NCBI RefSeq assembly: GCF_014203425.1
Contig: NZ_JACHJC010000001.1
Span: 4,490,001-4,554,000 of the forward strand
From: Micromonospora echinospora
GTDB lineage: Bacteria > Actinomycetota > Actinomycetes > Mycobacteriales > Micromonosporaceae
Direction: 5' to 3'
Length of the DNA: 64,000 bases
Below the pieces are notes generated by a model. That model was not told the origin of the DNA. It made no database searches and saw only the letters and a list, made by a program, of their open reading frames with translations. Within the stretch, counting starts at the first letter, position 1. Every line of letters starts with the position of its first letter. Positions 8,036-17,800 of the stretch are shown piece by piece. A program made the translations under genes and the position numbers.

Positions 8036-10276
8036 TCACCGGGACTCCGCCGTCACCGACAACCGGATCCAGGCGTCCACCCAGGCCCGTACCGCCGGTT
8101 CGCCGGGGTCGGCGCCGAGTGCCAGGGCCAGGCCGGACAGGGCCGCGCCGCAACGGTCCAGGCCGACCCCGGCGAGCCCGGCCGCCGTCGCGCGCAGCCG
8201 GTCCGGGAAGCCGGCCGGCAGGTGCCGCAGGCCGGTGTGCGCGGCCTGCGCGAGCAGCGCCGACGCCGTACCCAGCGCCGCGGCGACCGGGTCGGGCCGG
8301 GCGTCGACCGCGCCGGCCAGCCGCCCGTCACCGGCGCCGGGCGCCAGATCGGGTACGACCACCGCGTCGGCGACCACCGCCAGCGGCTCGACGACGAGGC
8401 CGTCGGCGCCTCGGCGCACCGTGCCGCTGACGTAGCGCGGCGGCCCGTGGGTACCGTCGAGCGCCGCCGCGAGCGCGTCCAGCGCGCCTGGTGCGGCGGA
8501 GTGGTGGGTCGCGGTGACCGTCGCCGTGCCGCCGTCGGCCCCGGCCACCGTGGCGTCGAGGCGCTGCTCACCGGCCGCGTACCCGATGGCGCGCACCTCG
8601 CCCAGCGCGAGCACCCGCACCGACTCGGCGGCGGCGCGCGGGCGCAGCAGCCGGGGTGGTCGCGCCGCCAGCTCGGCGGCGAGCGCGTCCGGGTCGCGGG
8701 CCAGCAGGCCGGGCGGCAGCCCGGACCACTCTCCGGCGCCGGGGGTCACAGTGGTGCGGGCCAGCCGGCCGGCGGCGAACCGGAGCCGGTGCGCGGCGCT
8801 GCGCACCGCCGACTCGGAGACCACGTTGCCGGTGGCCAGCGCGCCGAGCGTGGCGCCGGTGACCCGCCGCCCGACCAGCTCGTGCCCGGTGGGTGCCCCG
8901 TCATCGGTGACCGGGTAGGTGCGCCGCAGCACCAGCACCGAGACGGCCGCCGGGTGGGCGAGCACCATGTCCACGGCTATCTCCCCGGCGCTCTCGCGGA
9001 CCCGGGCGCCGAGACCGGTCAGCCGCAGCCGCCGCAGCGGTGTCTCGGCCGGCTCGTGCGCGCCGAGCACCCGCTCCGCCGGTGTCGCGCCCGCGTTGAC
9101 CACCGCGCGCCGCCGCGCGGGCAGCTCGGCGAGCAGGTCGGCCAGGGTCTCCGGGCGGTACCGGGCGCCGCGAGCGGCGTACGCCTCCAGTTGCCCGGCC
9201 AGGTCGTCCACCGCCAGCAGCGGCCAGCGCAGCCCGGCCGCGTCGAGATCCCGCCGGACCGCCGCCAGCCGGGCGTCCGTGCCGGAGCCCAGGTGCGCGG
9301 CCCCGGTCAGCAGCACGTCGGCGGCCAGCGCCACCGCCGCGTCCAGCGCCGCCAGGTCCGTCACGGTGGCCGGCCCGCCGACGCGCACCTGGGCCTCGGG
9401 CCGGTCCGGGTGCTGCCGGTCGGCCGCCCGGCACGCCCACACGGCGAGCGCGATCGACTCGCCACCGTCGTCGGCCGCGTCGCCGCGCGCGTACCCGATC
9501 TGCCCCGGCACGAGGAATCGGACCGTGGCGGTGGGCAGCTCCACGCGCGGGACCGGATCGGCGGCGTCCGGCCGGTGGACCACGGCGGAGTAGCCGCGCC
9601 GCAGCCGTCGTCGAGCGGCGGCGAGCGCGGGCGCGCCGATCGCGACGGCCAGTTCCTCGTCGGTGACGTCGCCCGGCGACCACCGCGATGGCTCGCCACC
9701 GGCCGCGGCGTCCTCCCGGCCGGGCTCAGCTCCACGGTCCTGCGACGCGCCGGGGCCCGGAGCGGCCTGCCCGCCTGGGCCGGCGCGCCGGCCCGGCACG
9801 GCCTTCCCGTCCAGCGCGGATTCCCGGTCCGGTGCGGCCTTCCGGTCGAGGGCGGCGTCCTGGCCCGGCGCGGCGTCGTGGCCCGGCGCGGCGTCGTGGC
9901 CCGGCGCGGCGTCCTGGCCCGGCGCGGCGTCCTGGCCCGGGGCGGCGTCCTGGCCCGGCGCGGCGTCCTGGCCCGGGGCGGCGTCCTGGCCCGGGGCGTC
10001 GGCGTGCGTGCGCTGGTAGGTGAGCACGACGGCGAGCAGGTGCCGGCACACGCCGGGCGCCGGGCAGGAGCAGCGGGCGGCCGCCAGGCCGCCGCCGGGC
10101 GGGAGCGTGACAGTCACCCCGTCCGGGTACGCGGCGCGCACCGCGCCGTCCGTGTCCTCGGTGAGCACCGGCCGCTCACCGGCGTCGACCTCTTTGGTGG
10201 CGCGTTTCACCAGGCCCCTGTTGCTCAGCGCGGCCAGCACGTCCGGGGTGAGCGCGATCAGGTCCTCGCGGGTCAT
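8036..10276 (-). CDS. SWIM zinc-finger protein of the five-gene MoxR/VWA operon
   Basis: 746 aa. A SWIM zinc finger (Cys69-x-Cys71-x5-Cys77-x-His79) in the N-terminal part suggests nucleic-acid or protein binding. It is followed by a low-complexity linker of tandem APGQDA hexapeptides (about residues 93-145) drifting into charged, Pro-rich repeats. The rest (about 200-746) is Ala/Leu-rich helical sequence found in SWIM proteins next to MoxR/VWA genes. It is the last gene of the operon, 10 bases after the VWA gene. The nearest described counterpart I recall is E. coli YehQ. No biochemical function is known to me. Confidence 0.8.
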   Translation of the reverse strand: MTREDLIALTPDVLAALSNRGLVKRATKEVDAGERPVLTEDTDGAVRAAYPDGVTVTLPPGGGLAAARCSCPAPGVCRHLLAVVLTYQRTHADAPGQDAAPGQDAAPGQDAAPGQDAAPGQDAAPGHDAAPGHDAAPGQDAALDRKAAPDRESALDGKAVPGRRAGPGGQAAPGPGASQDRGAEPGREDAAAGGEPSRWSPGDVTDEELAVAIGAPALAAARRRLRRGYSAVVHRPDAADPVPRVELPTATVRFLVPGQIGYARGDAADDGGESIALAVWACRAADRQHPDRPEAQVRVGGPATVTDLAALDAAVALAADVLLTGAAHLGSGTDARLAAVRRDLDAAGLRWPLLAVDDLAGQLEAYAARGARYRPETLADLLAELPARRRAVVNAGATPAERVLGAHEPAETPLRRLRLTGLGARVRESAGEIAVDMVLAHPAAVSVLVLRRTYPVTDDGAPTGHELVGRRVTGATLGALATGNVVSESAVRSAAHRLRFAAGRLARTTVTPGAGEWSGLPPGLLARDPDALAAELAARPPRLLRPRAAAESVRVLALGEVRAIGYAAGEQRLDATVAGADGGTATVTATHHSAAPGALDALAAALDGTHGPPRYVSGTVRRGADGLVVEPLAVVADAVVVPDLAPGAGDGRLAGAVDARPDPVAAALGTASALLAQAAHTGLRHLPAGFPDRLRATAAGLAGVGLDRCGAALSGLALALGADPGEPAVRAWVDAWIRLSVTAESR
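9850..10008. repeat. 18-bp tandem repeats inside the SWIM gene
   Basis: About nine copies of an 18-base unit (consensus GCGTCCTGGCCCGGCGCG on the plus strand) encode the hexapeptide APGQDA, with His for Gln in two copies. The DNA copies are nearly identical, so the array is recent and likely to vary in length between strains. Confidence 0.9.
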
Positions 10277-10286
10277 GGCGGTCCCC

Positions 10287-11399
10287 CTACCGGCCCACGT
10301 GCTCGGCCACGAACGCGGCCAGCTCGCCCGGCGTCATAGCGCCGACCGCCGCGCCCACGTCCGCAAGCCGCTGGGCGGTGTTCCGGTCGTAAGCCGGGTC
10401 GGCCTCCTCGTCCAGCGCGGCCAGGGCCAGCACGTGCGTGCCCTGCTCCACGAGCTGCTGCACCGACCGGACCAGACGCCCGGCGTTCCCGCCCTCGTAG
10501 AAGTCGGACACCAGCGCGACGATCGCGCGGCGCGGGTTCTCCACGAGCTGCGCGCCGTACGCGACAGCGCGGGCGATGTCGGTGCCGCCGCCGAGCTGCA
10601 CCTTCATCAGCAGCTCCACCGGGTCGTCCACGTCGGAGGTCAGGTCGACCACGTCGGTGTCGAAGGCGACCAGGTGGGTCCGTACGCCGGGCAGCCCCCA
10701 CAGGCAGGCGGCGGTCACCGCGGCGTGGATCACCGAGCCGAGCATCGAGCCGGACTGGTCCACCAGCAGGATCACCTGCCAGCGGTCCAGGTGGCGGCGG
10801 GTACGGGAGAAGAAGTGCGGCTGCCGGACGTGCAGCCGGCGCTCCCCCGGCTGCCAGTGGGCCAGGTTCGCCCGGATGGTGCGCCGTACGTCGAAGTTGC
10901 GGGCCTGCCGGAACCGGCTGGGTCGTCGCGCCCGGGGACCGGAGAACGACTGCCGCACCTCCGCGGCCAGCCGCTCGACGAGTTGCCGCACCACCGCCTC
11001 GACAAGTTTCCGGGCCAGCCGCAGCACGTCCGGGTTCATCAGGTGCTTGGTGCGCAGTACGGCGCGCAGCAGCGCCGGGTTCGGCTCGACCCGGGCCAGC
11101 ACCGCCGGGTCGGTGACGACGTCGTGGATGCCGTACCGCTCGACCGCGTCCCGCTCCAGCCGCTGCACCGTCTCCTTCGGGAACAGCCGGGTGATCCCGT
11201 CCAGCCAGTCCACAGTGGTCAGCATGGACGGGCCGGACCCGCCCCGCCGCACGTCGCGGCGGCCGAGTTCGGCGTCGCGCCCGTAGAGCCAGTCCAGTGC
11301 CGCGTCCCGGCCCGCCGCCTCGGCCGACAGGCCGCCCAGGCTGTCCTGCGCGGCGTCGCCGAGCACCAGCCGCCAGCGTTCCCGCATCGGGTCGCTCAC
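10287..11399 (-). CDS. VWA-domain protein of the five-gene MoxR/VWA operon
   Basis: 370 aa. The C-terminal half is a von Willebrand factor A domain with an intact metal-ion-dependent adhesion site, DQSGS at residues 214-218 (DxSxS), followed by the Thr in GGGTDIARA and Asp in VSDFYEGG. The N-terminal half is Arg-rich and helical, as in MoxR-linked VWA proteins. GTG start at 11399 overlaps the DUF5682 stop (GTGA). Such proteins act with MoxR ATPases as metal-dependent substrate adaptors; that role is inferred from family and context. Counterpart of E. coli YehP as I recall it. Confidence 0.88.
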   Translation of the reverse strand: MSDPMRERWRLVLGDAAQDSLGGLSAEAAGRDAALDWLYGRDAELGRRDVRRGGSGPSMLTTVDWLDGITRLFPKETVQRLERDAVERYGIHDVVTDPAVLARVEPNPALLRAVLRTKHLMNPDVLRLARKLVEAVVRQLVERLAAEVRQSFSGPRARRPSRFRQARNFDVRRTIRANLAHWQPGERRLHVRQPHFFSRTRRHLDRWQVILLVDQSGSMLGSVIHAAVTAACLWGLPGVRTHLVAFDTDVVDLTSDVDDPVELLMKVQLGGGTDIARAVAYGAQLVENPRRAIVALVSDFYEGGNAGRLVRSVQQLVEQGTHVLALAALDEEADPAYDRNTAQRLADVGAAVGAMTPGELAAFVAEHVGR

Positions 11400-13705
11400 C
11401 TCCCGTCCCCCTCCCACAGCCCCTCCCGGATCAGCACCGCGTCGACCCGCTCCTCCACCGCGCGGGCGGCGGCCACCAGCAGCGGGTCCGCGTCCAGCCG
11501 CAGCACGTCACCGGGCGGCGCGTCGCCGCCGCGCAGCGCCTGCACGTGCCGGGCCACCGCCGCCCGCTCACGCGGCGGGAACCAGCCGAACGCCTGCCGC
11601 AGCGCCGGCAACGCCACCAGGAAGTCGTGCGCGCCCATCCCGGCCAGCAGGTCGTCGACGACTGTGAGCAGCGCGGCGTCGCCGGCCACCACCTCCTCCC
11701 GGGCCAGCGCGAACAGCCCGGACAGCCAGTCGCCGAGCGTGTCCGGCGCGGCCACGGCCCGGACCGCCCGGGAGGCGTCCGGCACGTCCCCGAGCGACCA
11801 GGCCAGGCCCAGGGCCGCGCCGCGCAGGTCCGGCGGGGCCGCCGCGTCGGCCGCGACCCGCCCGGCCACCGCCAGCGCGCCGTCCCGGTCGAGCCCGAGC
11901 GCCGGGCCGGCATGGCGGATCGCGTCCCGGACCGCCACGAGCGCGACCAGCCGTCCCGGGTCGGCCGGCACGGCCGCCGCACGTACGCCCTCGACAAGCC
12001 AGAGCGCCCGGCGTACGGCGGCGGTGATCAGCGCGCCGAGCGGGGCCGTCCCGGCGCTGCCGAGGAGATGGTCGTGCCGCCACAGGGCCAGCGCAACGGC
12101 CAGCGCCCGGCCCAGCGCCCGCAGGTCGGTGACCGAACCGGTGGCGCGGGCGATCGCGGTGAGGGTCCGGGTGGAGTGCTCGGGCAGCCCGGCCGGCGCG
12201 GTGTCGAACAGCGTCGTGGCGAGCGCGTCCACGTCCGCGCCGAGCAGCGTCACCCGCTCCTCGACCCGGGCGGTGACCGCGTCGGAGACGGTCGGCCCGT
12301 ACCCGCCGGCCTCGATCACCCGGGCGAGCCGGTCCGCCGACGGCGCGGGCGACCAGCGTTCGGTGAGCAGCGCGTCGGCGCCCACGCGCGGGCCGCGTTC
12401 GCGGACATGACCGGGTACGTCGAGCAGCCGCAGCCGGTGCAGCAGGCGGCTGCGGGCCAGGTCGCCGGCGTCGGTCAGGTCCAGCTCGACCGTCTCGTGC
12501 GGGTCGATCCGGTGCCGTGCCAGCTCGGCGTCGACGTCGTGCACGAGCGGCGGCAGCGGCGTGCCCGGGTGCAGGCGGCCCACCCGGTCACCGCTGAGCG
12601 CGGCCACCATCTCCACCACCACCGGGTGCGCGCCGGGCGCCAGGGTTCCCCGGGTCGCCCACGGCAGCGGCTGGTCGAGCGCGTCGGTGACCAGCGCGGA
12701 CACCAGCCCGTCGAGCACGTCGACGCGGCCCGGGTGGGCGTGGCCGCGCAACCGGGCGAGACCACCGGCCATCGTCCGGGCGGCGATCAGATCGGCGGTG
12801 GAGACGGGCTGCCGCCGGGCGCGCAGCCGGGCCGCGACCGCCTCGGTGAGCGCCTCCGCGGCCCGGCGCGGACCGTCCTGCCAGACCCGCTGGTAGTACG
12901 CCGGGGACGGCATCCCGGACTGGTAGCCGACGAACGCGTCGAGCCGCCGGAACGAGTACGGCACGAGATAGCTGCCCGCCACCGCGTCGGGCGCCGGGGC
13001 GGGCACCTGCGGCCAGTCGTCGTCCTCCGGCCCGTCGTCCCCTGCCCCGGCGGTGAGCCGGACCAGGGCGGGACGGTGGAAACCACCGGTCACCACAAGC
13101 ACCGGGCGGCCGGCGGCCCGGCGGCGGGCGGCGCGTACCCAGCGGGCCATGTACGCCTCCCGGGCGGTGTCGTCAGCCCCGGCCGCCGACTCGCCGCGCA
13201 GCACGTCGAAGTACGTGTCCAGGCGCTCGGCCAGCCCGTCGTCCGGGCCGATCTCGAACAGGTGGTCCCAGAGCGCGTCCACGTTGTCCACTGCCAGCGT
13301 GGCGCAGAGCCGCCGGACCGCCTCGGCGTACCGCTGGTCGGCGTCGGCGTACCGGTTGGCGCGGTCGCTCAGCGCGGGATGCCACGCGGGCAGGTCGATG
13401 AAGCGCAGCTGCGCGCCCACCTCCCGGCCTGCGGTCAGCGCCACCCACTCCGGCGAGTACGCGCAGAACGGGCTCCAGGAGGCGTGCCGCCGCGTGCCCT
13501 CGCGGTGCGCGGTGAACACGGCGATCGGCAGCTCGTGGTCGAGCAGCAGCTCGTCCATCCGCCCGTTCAGGTCCGCCGGACCCTCCACCAGCACGTACGC
13601 CGGGCGCAGGCGCGCCACAGTGGCAGCCACAAGCCGTGCGCAGGCCGGGCTGTGGTGCCGGACGCCGAGGAACGTGACGCCGCCGGGCGCCTCGACGGCG
13701 CTCAC
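11396..13705 (-). CDS. DUF5682 protein of the five-gene MoxR/VWA operon
   Basis: 769 aa. The N-terminus has the DUF5682 hallmark FLGVRHHSPACARLV, followed by YVLVEGPADLNGRMDEL, which recalls the fold around the active site of TraB/ChaN-like proteins. The remainder is mostly helical and Leu/Ala-rich. The start is the GTG at 13705, which overlaps the MoxR stop by four bases; upstream sequence in frame belongs to the MoxR gene. Counterpart of E. coli YehM as I recall it. Molecular function is unknown; the conserved HHS and EGP residues hint at catalysis or metal binding, which is inference. Confidence 0.85.
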   Translation of the reverse strand: MSAVEAPGGVTFLGVRHHSPACARLVAATVARLRPAYVLVEGPADLNGRMDELLLDHELPIAVFTAHREGTRRHASWSPFCAYSPEWVALTAGREVGAQLRFIDLPAWHPALSDRANRYADADQRYAEAVRRLCATLAVDNVDALWDHLFEIGPDDGLAERLDTYFDVLRGESAAGADDTAREAYMARWVRAARRRAAGRPVLVVTGGFHRPALVRLTAGAGDDGPEDDDWPQVPAPAPDAVAGSYLVPYSFRRLDAFVGYQSGMPSPAYYQRVWQDGPRRAAEALTEAVAARLRARRQPVSTADLIAARTMAGGLARLRGHAHPGRVDVLDGLVSALVTDALDQPLPWATRGTLAPGAHPVVVEMVAALSGDRVGRLHPGTPLPPLVHDVDAELARHRIDPHETVELDLTDAGDLARSRLLHRLRLLDVPGHVRERGPRVGADALLTERWSPAPSADRLARVIEAGGYGPTVSDAVTARVEERVTLLGADVDALATTLFDTAPAGLPEHSTRTLTAIARATGSVTDLRALGRALAVALALWRHDHLLGSAGTAPLGALITAAVRRALWLVEGVRAAAVPADPGRLVALVAVRDAIRHAGPALGLDRDGALAVAGRVAADAAAPPDLRGAALGLAWSLGDVPDASRAVRAVAAPDTLGDWLSGLFALAREEVVAGDAALLTVVDDLLAGMGAHDFLVALPALRQAFGWFPPRERAAVARHVQALRGGDAPPGDVLRLDADPLLVAAARAVEERVDAVLIREGLWEGDGR

Positions 13706-14805
13706 CCGGGCAGCAAATGCCGGGCGTCGTGCACCGCCCGCCACTGCGCGCCGGAGCGGCGGGACACCTGCTGCTCCAGGTAGCGCCGCAGCCGGGCCAG
13801 GTCCTCCGCGTCGTCCTTCGCGGCGGTGCCGGCCAGGCAGGCGACCAGGTCGGCGGCGTCGCCGGGCTCCCCGCGCAGGAACCAGCCGCGCAGCCCGACC
13901 GCGTGCGCCACCGAGACCGCCTCGGCGGTGCTCATCACCGCGGACAGCCGCTCCATCGCGTCGCCGCGTTCGGTGATCCCGGTCCGCAGCTCCCGGAACG
14001 TGGTGACCAGCACCTCCAGCAGGTCCCGCCGGGGCGGCGCGGTCACGCCGGAGCGGCGCAGCAACTCGCCCGCCTCGGCCTCGACCAGTTCCAGCTCGGT
14101 GCCGAGGTCGGGGATCGGGAACACGGTCTCGAAGTTGAACCGCCGCTTCAGCGCGGCGCTCATCTCGTTGACGCCCCGGTCCCGGGTGTTCGCGGTGGCG
14201 ATCACGTTGAAGCCCTCGCGGGCGAACACCATGGCGTCGGCGCCCGGCAGCTCCGGAATGGCGAGCACCCGGTCCGACAGCGGGGAGAGCAGGCAGTCCT
14301 GCACCTCCAGCGGACAGCGGGTGATCTCCTCGAAGCGGACCACCCGCCCTTCGGCCATGCCGCGCAGCAGCGGCGCCGGCACCAGCGCGCGCGGCGACGG
14401 GCCGTCGGCGACCAGCAGCGCGTAGTTCCACGAGTAGCGGATCTGGTCCTCGGTGGTGGCCGCGCCGCCCTGGATGGTGAGCGTGGAGTCGCCGCTGACC
14501 GCGGCCGCGAGCAGCTCCGACAGCAGCGACTTGGCGGTGCCGGGCTCGCCGACGAGCATCAGCCCGCGGCTGGTCGCCAGCGCCACCAGCGCCCGGTCGA
14601 TCAGCGACGGATCGCCGACGAACTTGCGCCGGATCGCGGCGGCCGGGTCGCCGAGGATGAACCGGCGCGCGGCGCGCAGGCTCAGCCGCCAGCCGGGCGG
14701 GCGCGGATCGCTGTCGTTCGCGGCCAGCGCGGCCAGCTCGTCGGCGTACCGCACCTCGGCCGGAGGCCGCTGCGCCCGCTCGGCGGCCGGGTCGAGCACG
14801 GTCAC
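13702..14805 (-). CDS. MoxR-family AAA+ ATPase
   Basis: 367 aa. Walker A is GEPGTAKS (residues 86-93), Walker B is VVRFEE (155-160), sensor 1 is ATANTRDRG, and the arginine-finger region is ALKRRFNFETV. A short Arg-rich N-terminal part precedes the AAA+ core. MoxR ATPases act as chaperones that assemble or activate partner complexes, often with a VWA protein as here. GTG at 14805 overlaps the upstream stop (GTGA), and the gene overlaps DUF5682 by four bases, so the products are probably made in fixed ratios. Counterpart of E. coli YehL as I recall it. Confidence 0.92.
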   Translation of the reverse strand: MTVLDPAAERAQRPPAEVRYADELAALAANDSDPRPPGWRLSLRAARRFILGDPAAAIRRKFVGDPSLIDRALVALATSRGLMLVGEPGTAKSLLSELLAAAVSGDSTLTIQGGAATTEDQIRYSWNYALLVADGPSPRALVPAPLLRGMAEGRVVRFEEITRCPLEVQDCLLSPLSDRVLAIPELPGADAMVFAREGFNVIATANTRDRGVNEMSAALKRRFNFETVFPIPDLGTELELVEAEAGELLRRSGVTAPPRRDLLEVLVTTFRELRTGITERGDAMERLSAVMSTAEAVSVAHAVGLRGWFLRGEPGDAADLVACLAGTAAKDDAEDLARLRRYLEQQVSRRSGAQWRAVHDARHLLPG

Positions 14806-17800
14806 CGGGTCACCTCCGCCAGGTCGCGCAGCACCTCGGAGACGGTGACGTCGTCCAGGTCGCGGAGGCGGACCTTGCCGCCGCGCTGGAACCAGTCGCC
14901 GTACGGCACGTCGTTGACCCAGATCGCCTCGATCTTCTGGTCGGGGAACATGTCCACCAGGCCGACCGCGATGCCGGGGTCGAGGTCGATCACCACGGCC
15001 CGGCCGCCGGGGACCTCGCGTTCCAGCCAGCTCTGGATGCCGGCGTCCTGCGGGGCGCCGCGCCGCCAGCCCCGCCGTTCCAGGCTGAGCAGCCGCCCGG
15101 CCGGGACCGTAACGCCCATGTGCCGGTGCAGCAGCTTCTCCGTGCGCTCGGCCTCGTCCAGCCGGTGCACCTCGCGGCCGAGCTGCGGGAAGGGCTGGAG
15201 GATCTCGTAGTCGGCGAAGACCTCGGCCCAGGCCGGCACCGCCGCGCCGAGGTGCAACGGGTGCGCGATGGTCACCGTCGCGTCGTCCGGCAGCGTGTAC
15301 GTCTCGTCGTCGACGTCGGCGAGCGTGCGGTCCTCGGCAACCCGGAACGCGGCGCCCACCGCGCCCGCGTCGTCCACTGTGACCCAGACCAGCCGGCGCA
15401 CGACGTGCCACAGCAGCGGGTGGGACAGGAAGTAGCGGCGGAAGTCCGCGGCCGGCCAGCGCCGCCCGGTCACCATGGCCGTCTCGAATCGGCGGATCTG
15501 ATCGGCGGCGAGCGTGCGCACGTCCTTCTTCAGGCCGGCGAAACGCTTGTGCGCGGCGGGCGCCAGCGTGGCGTCGTCCCTGGCGCCGGGCTTGGGCAGA
15601 TCCTTGCGGCGAGCCCCCGCTCCGTCCACCACGTACGGCTTGAGCTGCTCGTCGAAGCCCACAGTGAACCGGCGCGGCCCGTAGTCGAGGATTAGGCTGC
15701 CGTCGGCGTCCAGCCCGAGGTCGGGCACCAGCCGGTCGCCGAGCTGCTCGGGCGTCAGGCCCAGCCCGTCGGCGACCTCAATGACCTTGCGCGCCGCCTG
15801 CTCACGCAGGCCCCGGAACTTCACCTTCTGCGAGATGCCGTACAGGTGCATCAGCGCCACGTCGGTGCCGATCTGCGCCAGCACCTCCAGGCCGGTCACC
15901 GCCCGCGTGTGCTGGCTCTCGCCCGGCCAGGCCCGGACCAGCGGCGCGAGCTGCCGCGCTGTCGAGTCGTCGCCGAGCAGGCCCAGCCCGGTGAACGCCC
16001 AGCCGTCCTTCGACGGCGCGCCGGCGCCCTGCCAGCACTCGAACAGCGCCCAGGCGAACTCCGCCAGGGAGTCGGTGTCGCACGCCGCGCGGACGATCTC
16101 CACCCCCGGGTACGGCTCGCCGGGCGAGGAGATGGCGAGCATCGTGCAGAGGTGGCGTACCGCGTCGGCGGGCAGCGCCGCCGAACGGTCCCGCAGCAGC
16201 ACCTGCGGCAGCACCGCCGGGTCCAGCCACGCCGGCAGGCTCGGCATCCGGGCCGGGAGCTGGGCCAGCGGGTCGGCGTCGAGCATCACCGTGGCGGCGG
16301 CGAGCGCCTCCTCGCCGTGCTCCCGGGCCACGCCCAGGACCAGATCCCGGTGCTCCGCGGCGACCAGGCGCAGCGCCCGCTCGGCGGCGCGGCGGCGTGA
16401 CCCGGGCGCGCCGAGGGCCGCGGGAAGCAGCGCCCGCGTGGCGAACTCCGGGTGCCGCCGCAGCCAGGCCCGGGCGACCGGGCGGACCGTCTTGAGCCGG
16501 TCGAGCCAGTCGGCCATCAGGTCGGCGACCTCGCCGTCGGCGTACGGCAGCAGGACCTCGCCGACGCTCTTCGGCGCGGTGCGGGCCAGGTGCAGCGCGG
16601 CGGGCAGCGCGTCCAGCTCGTACCGGCCGGCGAGGCGGAGCATCCACCCGTCGGCGCCCCAGGACTCGTCGGGCCGCCAGCCGGGCAGCAGCGGCCGGGC
16701 CAGTTCCTCGCCGGCCCGGACGAAGAAGTGGATCGCGGCGTAGGACCCGGCCCCGCCGGCGGCGACCTCGGCGGCGAGCACCGTCATGTCGTTGCCCCGC
16801 CAGTAGCCGGACCAGCCGGGCACGATCGCGGCCCACCGCTCCCGCTCCCCCGGCAGCCAGGCCGTCGTGGAACCGGCGGGCCGGTCCAGCCCGCTCAGCA
16901 CCGGCGGAGCGGATCGCGTCCGGCGGACCGACCAGGGCGGCGTCACCAGCACCGGCGGCAGGCGGTCCGGTCCGGCGACCGGCAGCCCGGAGGCGCTGTC
17001 GCGGACCTGCTCGATCCGTTCCCGCTGCGCCGGGGTCAGCACCGGCAGCGCCGCCTCGACAGCGGCCGGGTTGGCCAGCACGTGGGCGCGCAGCAACGTG
17101 GCGGCCTCCCGCGCGGCCGGGCTGCGCCCCTCGGCGGCCGGGGAGAGCAGGCGCACGCCGCGCACCGGGAAGCGGCGCAGCATCTCCGTCACCGCGGGCG
17201 GGACGTACCTGCGGTCCAGCCGGTCGAGCAGCGCCGCCATCGGCTCGTCACCGGGCAGGGCCGCCAGCAGCGACACCAGCCGCTGCCGCGCGTCCCCGCC
17301 ACTGTGCTCGTGGTCGAACCAGCCGATCAGCACCGGCGCGATCGGCGACCCGACCGCCGCGGTGGCGGTGACGATCGGCGCCATGTCGTACATCAGCCGG
17401 TAGACCGTCTGCTGCCCCTGAAGGGCGTGGACGGCGTCCACGTCGTCGACCGCGCAGAGCAGCAGCTCCGCGAGCAGCGGACCCCCCTCGCGCGCCACGT
17501 CGGCGACGTCCCGGGCCACCCACTCCCGCTCGGTCGGCAGCAGGAACGAGGTGACCGCCCGCGCCGGCAGCGGCCCGGACCGGTACGGGACCAGCGCGGC
17601 GCGGGCCGCGCCGTAGTCGGCGTCGCCGGCCGCCGCGAGGTGCGCGCGGACCCGGCGCAGCACCGACCGGCGCAGGCGCCAGTGGATGTAGTTGTGGGCG
17701 TTCGTCGCCTCGGTGCGGCTCAGTGGAAACGAGGGCACCGATCCGGCGGCCACGGTGATCTGCTCGGTCGCGGCGACCGCCGCGCCGGCCGGGCCGAGGT

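Noticed and set aside
9850..10008. Frameshifted or artefactual region in the SWIM gene
   Set aside because: The 18-bp units keep frame and encode a regular hexapeptide; both flanks are in the same frame.
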